Shown here: piece after piece, positions 1 through 5,334 of the stretch
Layout: every line of letters begins with the position of its first letter
Position numbering within the stretch: position 1 is the stretch's first letter
Assembly (NCBI GenBank): GCA_020442965.1
Contig: JAGRJB010000063.1
Span: forward strand, 1 to 5,334
Origin: Pseudomonadales bacterium
GTDB taxonomy: Bacteria > Pseudomonadota > Gammaproteobacteria > Steroidobacterales > Steroidobacteraceae
Direction: 5' to 3'
Length of the DNA stretch: 5,334 nt
Translations under genes and position numbers: made by a program
Notes under the pieces: model-generated
The model's database searches: none
Told to the model about the DNA's origin: nothing
What the model saw: the letters and a program-made list of their open reading frames with translations, nothing else

Positions 1-844
1 CGATCTGCTCGAGCATGTCGAGCACTGCCTCGTTCGCACCGCCGTGCGCCGGGCCCCATAGTGCCGAGACGCCCGCCGAAATCGCAGCATAAGGATTCGC
101 ACCGGTTGACCCCGCGAGCCGCACCGTGGAGGTGCTCGCGTTCTGCTCGTGATCGGCGTGCAGCACGAATAACAAGTCGAGCGCCGCAGCGGCGTCGGGG
201 TCCACGTCGTAGCGTTCGCACGGCACGGCGAAAAACATGTGCAAAAGATTGGCGCAGTAACCGAGATCGTTGCGCGGATAGATATAGGGCTGTCCCAGGG
301 AGTGTTTGTACGCCGCGGCCGCGATAGTCGGTATCTTGGCGATGACCCGGTGCGCAAAAATCTCGCGATGCCGCGGGTTATGGATGTCCATCGTGTCGTG
401 ATAGAACGCTGACATCGATGCAACGACGGCCGACACCATGGCCATCGGATGCGCGTTGTGGTGGAAGCCGCCAAAGAAGCGCAGCAAGGATTCGTTGATC
501 ATCGTGTGGTGACCGATGCTGCCGCGAAATTCCTGCAGCTGCGTGGCGCTCGGAAGTTCACCGTATAACAGCAGGTAGGCTACTTCCGTGAAGCTGCTCT
601 TGTCGGCCAATTGCTCGATCGGGTAGCCGCGATGCAACAGAATGCCGGCGTCACCGTCAATGTATGTGATCTTGCTCTCAGTTGACGCGGTGACACCAAA
701 GCCAGGATCGAAGGTGAACACACCGTGATCCTTGTTGATACCTGCGATATCGAGTACGGCCGGTCCGATGGTGCCTTCGAGCACTGGGAGCCGAGATTTC
801 TTGCCACTGGAAGGATCGATCAGTTCGAAATTCTTGTCGGCCAT
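1..844 (-). CDS. gltA: Citrate synthase, type II (partial: N-terminal 281 residues, 3' end beyond window)
   Basis: Condenses oxaloacetate and acetyl-CoA to citrate, the entry step of the TCA cycle, in the cytoplasm. The frame opens with ATG at 844-842 ([16 protein letters not shown]) and stays open to the window edge, giving 281 of the roughly 430 residues usual for the bacterial hexameric type. The family signature [19 protein letters not shown] is present, with H229 and H232, followed by [15 protein letters not shown]. By family alignment H267 in PAHGG corresponds to the first catalytic histidine. The second catalytic His and the Asp would lie in the missing third. The N-terminal beta-rich domain (residues about 1-50, including [15 protein letters not shown]) marks the NADH-regulated type II class; allostery here is inferred from the class. 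The Shine-Dalgarno is weak (a purine run AGAAACAGAG just upstream). The gene lies 123 bases after the M48 protease gene, with no functional link evident. Identity is near certain. Confidence 0.97.
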   Translation of the reverse strand, partial: MADKNFELIDPSSGKKSRLPVLEGTIGPAVLDIAGINKDHGVFTFDPGFGVTASTESKITYIDGDAGILLHRGYPIEQLADKSSFTEVAYLLLYGELPSATQLQEFRGSIGHHTMINESLLRFFGGFHHNAHPMAMVSAVVASMSAFYHDTMDIHNPRHREIFAHRVIAKIPTIAAAAYKHSLGQPYIYPRNDLGYCANLLHMFFAVPCERYDVDPDAAAALDLLFVLHADHEQNASTSTVRLAGSTGANPYAAISAGVSALWGPAHGGANEAVLDMLEQI

Positions 845-967
845 AGCTCTGTTTCTGACTAGATACTTGAATGTAACTGGGCGAGCCTGACAGGCTCAGC
901 GGCCGGAATCAAGAAACCATGGCGCACTCGCGGTGTCACAACTGGTCTCGTGTTCGTGGAGCGGCAA
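845..967 (-). promoter_or_regulatory. Intergenic region between M48 protease and gltA; may hold the gltA promoter
   Basis: These 123 bases separate the M48 stop codon from the gltA start. The main visible structure is a perfect 15-base palindrome at 883-897 (GAGCCTG-A-CAGGCTC). Near gltA, on the minus strand, there are AT-rich hexamers (TACATT, TATCTA) that could serve as a -10 box, but no convincing -35 lies at the right distance. No T-run follows the palindrome in the direction of transcription, so it does not look like an intrinsic terminator of the upstream gene. A gltA promoter here is plausible because gltA is usually transcribed on its own, but the sequence does not establish it. Confidence 0.3.
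883..897. repeat. Perfect 15-base palindrome upstream of gltA
   Basis: Two 7-base arms, GAGCCTG and CAGGCTC, flank a single central base. The centre lies about 46 bases upstream of the gltA ATG. With such a short centre it fits a dimeric repressor or activator site better than an RNA hairpin, although a 5-bp stem with a 5-base loop could also form. No regulator is encoded nearby. Confidence 0.4.
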
Positions 968-2440
968 CTACTGCACGATCTTGAAGAGCTGGCCGGGTGT
1001 GACCGACTTCTTCGGGTACAGACCATTGATCAACTCGAGCGTTTCGAGCTGATACTTGTCCTCGGGCATGTCCTTGACGTAACTCTCGAGCTGGGTCTTG
1101 TCGGTCGCTTTGACGATCTTCAGTCGATAGGGTTCGGCCAGCGGAAACTCGGATGGCTTCAGTGCCCGCAACGTCTGTGCAACCGACGTGATCAGTCCGT
1201 CGGCTTCCGGACGTCCATTGGCCGACGCTCGACTCGCGCCGGCGACCACGTACGCGGACTTGCCCAGATAGATGACCGTCCAACGCACCGGCCCCGCGCC
1301 GTTGTCGAGGGGCGAACCCGTGCGAGTCAGCACCGAATAGCCTTCATTGCCATTGGCGGTAATGGCCTCGCCGCCAACCAGCGAATTGCCGCGTAGTTTC
1401 TCCAGCAAAAACTCCCGCGGCCCCTGCTTCTCGGGTCGCGCGTCGGCGATCACTTGCAGAATGGCATCCTTGTTCGGTGTGTAGGCGAGCAGTCGTGTAC
1501 GCTCGTTTTCGACCGTCCAACCCCGCGGGAACGCCATCGTGATACCGAGGTCGGCGTGATAGAAGCGATTGTCCCGCACGATGCCTTGCGCCTTGCTCGA
1601 GCCATAGGCCATGCCGTCGATGTGCCGCAGATACTCGTCGTGATTGACAATCCACCCGCCGACGGGAGCAGACGTCACGTTCGCGGCACCCTTCGCGGCC
1701 TGGATCACGCGCGCATCGGGCGTAGGATGCGATGAAAAAATGCCATGGTAGATCTGGGGCTCGCGGCCCTCTAGCCGCGCGCGCTCGCGCTCGAACCGTT
1801 CGCCAGCCTTGAACACCTCGAAGGTGCGCTCCATCGCTTCAGGTTCGTAGCCCGCCTTGGCCGCGTACTCGAGTCCGAGCCGATCGGCTTCCATCTCATT
1901 CTCGCGACCATAGCCTTGCACCCACGCGGCCGCGCCGATGTTCGCCAATTGCCCGACCGCATTCGAACCCGTGAGAACCGTCGCCGCCACGGTTCCCAAA
2001 CTTGCTAACAGGCCGCGGGTCTGGCGACGTGCCGGATGTCGCGCCGTAATGTGACCGATCTCGTGACCCAGCACCGTGATCAGTTCCGCTTCAGAATTGA
2101 GATTGATCAACAATCCGCGATTGACGTAGACGTTGCAGCAACCGGTAGTGAACGCATTGATGCCCGCATCATCGATCACATAGAAGCGGTATTCTTCTCC
2201 GGGGAGATGGCTGACGCGCGCGACGCGCTGGCCGAGTTCGTTGACGTAGTCCTGGATTGCCTGATCTTCGTATAGGCCTAAAACCTTGACAATTTCATCG
2301 TGCTGTTTCCGAACGCGCTCGCGCTCTCCCGACATCGACGACATGACGACATCGGACTTGCCCGAGACCGGGTTGGTCGCGCAACCGCCAAGAGCCAGCG
2401 TGACGACCAGCAGCAAAGCGGCAGCAATTCGAGACGTCAT
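968..2440 (-). CDS. M48 family zinc metalloprotease, predicted outer-membrane lipoprotein (490 aa)
   Basis: Predicted periplasm-facing zinc endopeptidase, probably in envelope protein quality control as for BepA/LoiP-type M48 enzymes; the substrate is unknown. I chose ATG 2440-2438 because it follows a GGAG Shine-Dalgarno at 8-base spacing and begins a clean lipoprotein signal: MTSR, a hydrophobic stretch, then LALGGC with the lipidated Cys at residue 20. Ala at +2 predicts Lol sorting to the outer membrane. Catalytic motif HEIGH at 126-130 supplies H126, E127 and H130. ENEMEADRLG at 180-189 supplies the third zinc ligand, probably E182 with D186. SSHPTPDAR (236-244) is a conserved M48 element. 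Residues about 290-425 form a separate domain with no motif I recognise. The tail (about 466-490, ending TPGQLFKIVQ) resembles the C-terminus of many M48 lipoproteins. No TPR repeats typical of BepA are evident. The frame is open upstream into rpmE, but that part is out-of-frame shadow. Confidence 0.9.
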   Translation of the reverse strand: MTSRIAAALLLVVTLALGGCATNPVSGKSDVVMSSMSGERERVRKQHDEIVKVLGLYEDQAIQDYVNELGQRVARVSHLPGEEYRFYVIDDAGINAFTTGCCNVYVNRGLLINLNSEAELITVLGHEIGHITARHPARRQTRGLLASLGTVAATVLTGSNAVGQLANIGAAAWVQGYGRENEMEADRLGLEYAAKAGYEPEAMERTFEVFKAGERFERERARLEGREPQIYHGIFSSHPTPDARVIQAAKGAANVTSAPVGGWIVNHDEYLRHIDGMAYGSSKAQGIVRDNRFYHADLGITMAFPRGWTVENERTRLLAYTPNKDAILQVIADARPEKQGPREFLLEKLRGNSLVGGEAITANGNEGYSVLTRTGSPLDNGAGPVRWTVIYLGKSAYVVAGASRASANGRPEADGLITSVAQTLRALKPSEFPLAEPYRLKIVKATDKTQLESYVKDMPEDKYQLETLELINGLYPKKSVTPGQLFKIVQ

Positions 2441-2594
2441 AGGTGGTACTCCACGCGCAGCGTCAGCGGCTCGAGCGCGCGCGCCAATGCGACACACGGT
2501 CATCATCATAATTGCTGCGGCGCCGAGAGGTGAGACTCCCGCCCGCGATCGAAGTTGCAGCAGCACGCCCGGACCCAAAGCGTGAGCCGGCAAT
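2441..2594 (-). other. Intergenic region between rpmE and M48 protease gene
   Basis: These 154 bases hold no gene. The M48 Shine-Dalgarno (GGAG) sits at the left end. A TATGAT hexamer (minus strand, 2505-2510) is a fair -10 match about 65 bases before the M48 start, but the hexamer at the -35 distance matches only 2 of 6 consensus positions, so a promoter is doubtful. Downstream of the rpmE stop there is a 5-bp CACGC/GCGTG stem but no U-run, so I cannot call a terminator. Read-through from rpmE into the protease gene is possible. Confidence 0.4.
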
Positions 2595-2816
2595 TTACTT
2601 GGTGGCGGAGCTCGCCTGCGTCGCGTACCGCTTGCGGAACTTGTCGACTCGACCGGCGGTGTCGACGATTTTCTGCTTGCCCGTATAGAACGGATGGCAG
2701 CTCGCGCAGACTTCCACACTCAGGTCTTCCGTGAGCGTCGAACGAGTCTTGAACGTGTTGCCGCAAGTGCAGGTCACGTTGATCTCTTTATAGGCAGGAT
2801 GTATCTCGGCTTTCAT
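2595..2816 (-). CDS. rpmE: 50S ribosomal protein bL31, zinc-binding (C+) type
   Basis: Component of the large ribosomal subunit that bridges to the 30S head. The 73-residue product matches the usual length of about 70 and begins [12 protein letters not shown]. Four cysteines, C16 and C18 (CTCG) and C37 and C40 (CASC), form the zinc ribbon that defines the C+ form. The family elements [10 protein letters not shown] and [10 protein letters not shown] follow. The tail QASSATK is short and variable, as usual. The start is the ATG at 2816-2814, preceded by a weak GAG-type Shine-Dalgarno. In many bacteria the C+ form is used in zinc-replete cells and replaced by a Cys-less paralogue under Zur control in zinc starvation; no such paralogue lies in this window. 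The gene seems to have its own promoter in the gap upstream. Identity is near certain. Confidence 0.97.
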   Translation of the reverse strand: MKAEIHPAYKEINVTCTCGNTFKTRSTLTEDLSVEVCASCHPFYTGKQKIVDTAGRVDKFRKRYATQASSATK

Positions 2817-2865
2817 TGGGCATCTCGCTCAGTCGCACGCACTAATTTGCCGCAGGAAGCGAAGA

Positions 2866-2892
2866 TTCGCGCCTGCACAAAAAGGGCGCGAA
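2866..2892. promoter_or_regulatory. 8-bp inverted repeat at the predicted rpmE transcription start
   Basis: TTCGCGCC (2866-2873) and GGCGCGAA (2885-2892) are exact inverted copies separated by 11 bases, and the loop contains an A-run (T-run in the rpmE transcript). The dyad abuts the candidate -10 hexamer of rpmE and spans the expected start site. It could be a protein operator or, if transcription starts at its outer edge, a hairpin in the leader of the rpmE mRNA. In E. coli bL31 is reported to repress its own mRNA; a link here is inference only. Confidence 0.45.
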
Positions 2893-2921
2893 CTATATAT
2901 GGCCAATTGCCGCTACTGCAA
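2892..2921 (-). promoter_or_regulatory. Candidate sigma-70 promoter of rpmE
   Basis: On the minus strand a -35-like TTGCAG (2921-2916, 3 of 6 consensus) is followed after 18 bases by TATAGT (2897-2892, 5 of 6). The -10 is embedded in an alternating ATATATAG stretch that stands out from the GC-rich surroundings. The predicted start lies near 2885, giving a leader of about 70 bases before the rpmE ATG. The position and -10 quality are good; the -35 is mediocre. Confidence 0.5.
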
Positions 2922-2940
2922 GCAGGCGAGCAGTGCCGCC

Positions 2941-2975
2941 TTATCCACAGAAATTGGGGATAAGTCTGTGGGCAA
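2941..2975. promoter_or_regulatory. DnaA-box cluster (one perfect, one near-perfect, one weak)
   Basis: TTATCCACA at 2941-2949 (+) is identical to the consensus high-affinity DnaA box. TTATCCCCA at 2963-2955 (-) differs at one base and faces it with 5 bases between. TTGCCCACA at 2975-2967 (-) differs at two bases. The cluster lies about 20-55 bases upstream of the candidate rpmE -35 and beside an AT-rich block. The motifs are directly visible; binding is inferred. It could titrate DnaA, couple rpmE expression to replication, or be a DnaA reactivation-type site. Confidence 0.55.
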
Positions 2976-3025
2976 ACTCGCCCTCGCCCCGTCGATATCG
3001 CGAAATCTGCGCAATTCTATTGAAT

Positions 3026-3042
3026 TGGTCAAAAAACGACCA
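3026..3042 (-). terminator. Weak stem-loop downstream of hemW, doubtful terminator
   Basis: On the minus strand TGGTC, the loop GTTTTTT and GACCA form a 5-bp stem about 77 bases past the hemW stop. The T-run is in the loop rather than after the stem, so this is not a standard intrinsic terminator. It is listed because it is the best candidate for ending the rph-rdgB-hemW transcript before rpmE. Confidence 0.15.
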
Positions 3043-3118
3043 GTTGGCAAAAATCTATCGAATCAATGAGTTATGAACACTATTTGCCGTGCCATAGTGC
3101 TTATGTCACGTAATCGCC

Positions 3119-4363
3119 TCATTCTCGTCGGATCCGACCTACAGCTGTTAATAAATCGGCGGATGGGGCGGCAAATTGCAACCCACGGGACTCCAAAGTC
3201 CTCCCACTCGCGGGAAGAAAATCCAGCAACACCTCGTTTAGAAAGCGAAATCCGCGTTCTGTTGCACGCCAATTTGCCGTCTCTGGCGCGCCAGAGACGG
3301 CCATCAACAGCCCGCGCGCGCGCAACGCCTGCAGCGTCGGCTCGATCGACTTGAAGTCGAGCCCCGTGCGTGACTCGAACGCGTCGCGTTCAAAGCCGCC
3401 GACGCAGCGCAGCGCATTCAGCATGAACTCGAACGGCCGTTGCTCGACGGGGACCTCCTCGACCGTCAGTCCTGCAATACCCGATTTCAGGTAGCGCCGT
3501 GGGTCGCGCTGCTGACGCGTACGCCGAATGACGCCACGTTCGGTGTCGGTGAGCTTGCCGTGCGCGCCGGCGCCGATCCCGAGGTAATCACCAAACTGCC
3601 AGTAGTTGAGATTGTGGCGACACGCACGATCGCGTCGTGCGTAGGCCGATACCTCGTAGCGCTCGAAACCCGCGTCGCCAAGCCGCGCCTGGCAGCGCTC
3701 CAGCATCGTCTCGATCGTCTCGTCGGTTGGCAGACTCGGCGGTCGCGCCGCGAACACGGTCCCTGGCTCGAGTGTTAGTTGATAGTGCGAGAGATGCGCT
3801 GGCTGCAGCTGCAAGGCGCTGCGGACATCGTCTTCCGCGTCGTCGACAGACTGGTCGGGCAGGCCGTACATCAAGTCCAGGTTGAAGTTATCAAGACCCG
3901 CGGCGTGCAGCTCTGCCGCCGCGCGACGCGTGTCCGCGGGGCTATGGATGCGACCGAGCACGGCCAATTTCCCGGCGTTGAAGCTCTGCGCGCCGAGTGA
4001 AACCCGGGTTACGCCGACCGCGCGATAAGCGGCGAATCGCCCGCGTTCGATCGTGCCTGGATTGGCCTCGAGGGTGAGCTCGATCTGCGGATCGAGGGCG
4101 AAGCGGCCGCGGATTGCCGCGAACAACCGGGCGAGCGATGCTGGTGGAAAAAGACTCGGCGTGCCACCGCCGAGAAAGATGCTAACGAGCGGTCGGTTCG
4201 GCGCGGCGAGTGCTTGCGCGTCCAGATCGGCGATCAGCGCATCGATGTACTGATCAGCGGGCAACTCACCGCGCAGTGCGTGGGAATTGAAGTCGCAATA
4301 CGGACACTTCTGCACGCACCATGGGAAGTGAACATAGAGTGCCAGCGGCGGGGTAATCAGCAT
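3119..4363 (-). CDS. hemW: Radical SAM heme chaperone HemW (HemN-like, not coproporphyrinogen oxidase)
   Basis: Binds heme and a 4Fe-4S cluster and is thought to deliver heme to membrane-associated acceptors such as respiratory enzymes. The N-terminus PPLALYVHFPWCVQKCPYC carries the cluster motif C16, C20, C23; the next relevant residue is Phe25, not the extra Cys of true HemN. GGGTPS (65-70), EANPGT (99-104) and GAQSFN (124-129) are radical SAM core elements. HNLNYW (250-255) is the HemW heme-binding HNxxYW signature, followed by GIGAGAHGK. The C-terminal winged-helix-like part includes RPFEFMLNALR. The family usually ends near FLNEVLLDFLP (residue 384; E. coli has about 378 residues), but this protein runs on 30 residues to 414 and also has an insert around SGAPETAN (357-364) coded by a palindrome. 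The ATG at 4363 is the only in-frame start after the rdgB stop, 19 bases away; the Shine-Dalgarno is weak. Confidence 0.95.
   Translation of the reverse strand: MLITPPLALYVHFPWCVQKCPYCDFNSHALRGELPADQYIDALIADLDAQALAAPNRPLVSIFLGGGTPSLFPPASLARLFAAIRGRFALDPQIELTLEANPGTIERGRFAAYRAVGVTRVSLGAQSFNAGKLAVLGRIHSPADTRRAAAELHAAGLDNFNLDLMYGLPDQSVDDAEDDVRSALQLQPAHLSHYQLTLEPGTVFAARPPSLPTDETIETMLERCQARLGDAGFERYEVSAYARRDRACRHNLNYWQFGDYLGIGAGAHGKLTDTERGVIRRTRQQRDPRRYLKSGIAGLTVEEVPVEQRPFEFMLNALRCVGGFERDAFESRTGLDFKSIEPTLQALRARGLLMAVSGAPETANWRATERGFRFLNEVLLDFLPASGRTLESRGLQFAAPSADLLTAVGRIRRE
3276..3301. repeat. 26-base perfect palindrome inside hemW
   Basis: The half-site GCCGTCTCTGGCG is followed directly by its exact reverse complement, with no spacer; the centre contains GGCGCGCC. 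In the hemW frame it encodes AVSGAPETA (355-363), between the GLLM helix end and the NWRATERGFRFL strand, where HemW proteins usually have a short turn. It lacks a U-run on either strand, so a terminator is unlikely. Confidence 0.7.
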
Positions 4364-4382
4364 GGCACCGCAACCGTCGCCA

Positions 4383-5000
4383 TCATCTGCCGGCCAGTCG
4401 GGTGGTTAGTGCCGCGCGCAACTTCGCGAGTGCCCGGCCGCGATGACTCAGTGCGTTCTTGCGCTCCGCCGGCATTTCGGCGACCGTCAGTGTCTCGCCG
4501 AGCGGCACAAATATCGGATCGTAGCCAAAGCCACCGGTACCACGCGGCGCCGCGACGAGAGTGCCCTCCCAGCTCGCTGCCGCGATCAGCGGCGCAGGAT
4601 CATCGGGCGAGCTCACGAACACCATTGCGCATTGGTAGCGTGCCGTCCGCTCGCCCCGATCGACCGCAGCGAGTGCGTGGAGCAGTTTCTCGAGATTGTC
4701 GCGATCGGTGGCGTGTTCGCCCGCATAGCGGGCCGAACGAACACCCGGCAAGCCGCCGAGCGCGTCCACTTCGAGACCTGAATCGTCGGCGAGCGCCGCA
4801 AGCGAGGTGCGGGTCGCGGCATGACGCGCCTTGATGAGCGCGTTCTCGACGAAGGTGCTGCCCGTCTCGGGTGGCGATTCGATACCGAAGTCATTCTGCG
4901 GCAAGATCGACAGGCCGAGCGGCGCTAACAATGCGGACAGCTCGCGCAACTTGCCGCGATTGCCGCTCGCGAGCACCACGCGCGCAGCCGCTGAGCTCAC
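4383..5000 (-). CDS. rdgB: RdgB/HAM1 family XTP/dITP pyrophosphatase (205 aa)
   Basis: Hydrolyses non-canonical purine triphosphates (dITP, XTP, ITP) to monophosphate and pyrophosphate, keeping deaminated purines out of nucleic acids; cytoplasmic dimer. [11 protein letters not shown] (10-20) carries the SxNxxK nucleotide-binding motif. [13 protein letters not shown] (71-83) holds the acidic pair D72/D73 equivalent to E. coli D68/D69, with D73 the likely general base. [11 protein letters not shown] (85-95), GGFGYDPIF (156-164) and SHRGRAL (185-191) are the remaining signatures. Length agrees with E. coli (197). The start is GTG at 5000-4998, overlapping the rph stop as GTGA, so translation is probably coupled to rph. 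A later GTG at codon 8 would cut the first beta strand and is less likely. hemW follows after 19 bases. All key residues are present. Confidence 0.96.
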   Translation of the reverse strand: MSSAAARVVLASGNRGKLRELSALLAPLGLSILPQNDFGIESPPETGSTFVENALIKARHAATRTSLAALADDSGLEVDALGGLPGVRSARYAGEHATDRDNLEKLLHALAAVDRGERTARYQCAMVFVSSPDDPAPLIAAASWEGTLVAAPRGTGGFGYDPIFVPLGETLTVAEMPAERKNALSHRGRALAKLRAALTTRLAGR

Positions 5001-5334
5001 CCGCGCGCGCGCGCCTGAATCTGCAGCGCGAACAGCTCGTCGATACCATTCGCTGCCAGATTCAGCAATCGGTCCAGCTCATCGCGACGGAAGGCGTGAC
5101 CCTCGGCGGTGCCTTGGATCTCGATGAACGCACCGCCGTTGTTCATCACGACGTTCATGTCCGTCTCGGCTTCGGAATCCTCGCGATAATCGAGATCGAG
5201 CACCGGCGCGCCGCCCACGATGCCGACCGACACGGCAGCCACCTGGCCGTGCAGCGGTGACTCCTGGAGCGCGCCGCGCTTCGTGAGCGCATCGCACGCA
5301 TCGGCGAGTGCGACGTAGCCGCCGGTGATCGCCG
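4997..5334 (-). CDS. rph: Ribonuclease PH (partial: C-terminal 111 residues, 5' end beyond window)
   Basis: Phosphorolytic 3'-to-5' exoribonuclease that trims tRNA 3' ends, acting as a hexameric ring. The frame is open to the window edge and no start is present; a Met/Val inside (for example at 5242) would lose conserved sequence. Visible signatures in order: [58 protein letters not shown] and [12 protein letters not shown], all close to E. coli Rph. The acidic residues in [14 protein letters not shown] include the metal-binding aspartates of the family. The protein ends QIQARARG at a TGA sharing bases with the rdgB GTG. The last codons are encoded by a six-fold CG repeat. The order rph-rdgB-hemW recurs in proteobacteria. 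The missing N-terminal half would hold the phosphate-binding arginines, so activity cannot be judged here. Confidence 0.96.
   Translation of the reverse strand, partial: AITGGYVALADACDALTKRGALQESPLHGQVAAVSVGIVGGAPVLDLDYREDSEAETDMNVVMNNGGAFIEIQGTAEGHAFRRDELDRLLNLAANGIDELFALQIQARARG

Larger units (their letters stand above)
2817..3118. other. 302-base intergenic region between hemW and rpmE
   Basis: No gene is supported on either strand. From the rpmE side it holds the rpmE leader, a dyad, a candidate promoter and a DnaA-box cluster. Positions 3001-3080 are about 64% AT (29 G or C of 80), a marked drop against the rest of the window. Two weak stems lie after hemW: CACTAT/ATAGTG (3078-3083 with 3094-3099, 10-base loop) and TGGTC/GACCA (3026-3030 with 3038-3042, loop of A/T). 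Neither has the GC-rich stem plus U-run of a clear intrinsic terminator, though the second could contribute to hemW termination. Confidence 0.5.

Noticed and set aside
950..1396. 148-codon plus-strand open frame opposite the M48 gene
   Set aside because: It has no recognisable motif or ribosome binding site, and the opposite strand is a well-supported gene.
2505..2510. TATGAT as a promoter for the M48 gene
   Set aside because: No acceptable -35 lies at 16-18 bases (2 of 6 matches at best), so it is not called as a promoter.
2441..2719. N-terminal extension of the M48 protease frame back to an ATG at 2719
   Set aside because: The extension overlaps rpmE out of frame, is rich in Arg/Ser/Ala shadow sequence, and would bury the clear lipoprotein signal; the ATG at 2440 has a Shine-Dalgarno and a proper signal peptide.
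2817..3118. Chromosomal replication origin
   Set aside because: Only two good DnaA boxes are present, there is no dnaA/dnaN or gidA neighbour, and no iteron array. A secondary DnaA site is the most that can be argued.
3119..4363. Calling this gene hemN (oxygen-independent coproporphyrinogen III oxidase)
   Set aside because: The cluster motif lacks the additional Cys of HemN and the protein has the HNLNYW signature and short N-terminus of HemW.
4214..4834. 206-codon plus-strand open frame
   Set aside because: It lies opposite rdgB and the start of hemW, is Arg-rich and of low complexity, and shows no family motif. It is a typical antisense shadow in GC-rich DNA.
1..5334. Novel multi-gene system, mobile element or defence cassette
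   Set aside because: All six genes are recognised housekeeping families, on one strand, with no integrase, transposase, terminal repeats, composition jump in coding DNA or CRISPR-like repeats.

Overview
The window is ordinary GC-rich chromosomal DNA (about 60% GC by eye) from a proteobacterium, most likely a gammaproteobacterium. That placement rests on the gene order rph-rdgB-hemW, a type II citrate synthase and a C+ (zinc-ribbon) L31. A Steroidobacter/Nevskia/Xanthomonas-like lineage is a guess, because no taxonomic search was possible. All six genes lie on the minus strand, so transcription runs from position 5334 towards 1. No mobile element, CRISPR array, tRNA or rRNA was seen.

In transcription order the layout is as follows. 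The 3' end of rph (RNase PH) enters at the right edge and overlaps rdgB (XTP/dITP pyrophosphatase) by 4 bases. After 19 bases comes hemW, a radical SAM heme chaperone. These three look like one operon. A 302-base gap (2817-3118) follows and is the most structured non-coding stretch: an AT-rich block, a perfect DnaA box with a one-mismatch inverted partner, a plausible rpmE promoter and an 8-bp dyad at the predicted start site. Then come rpmE (bL31), a 154-base gap, an M48 zinc-metalloprotease lipoprotein with a less familiar C-terminal half, a 123-base gap, and the first two thirds of gltA (citrate synthase), which leaves the window at position 1.

The genes are housekeeping functions: tRNA 3'-end processing, nucleotide-pool cleaning, heme delivery, a ribosomal protein, envelope proteolysis and TCA-cycle entry. 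I see no dedicated new multi-gene system. The points worth a second look are the DnaA-box cluster upstream of rpmE, the dyad at the rpmE start site, a 26-bp perfect palindrome inside hemW with an unusual HemW C-terminal tail, and the C-terminal half of the M48 lipoprotein.
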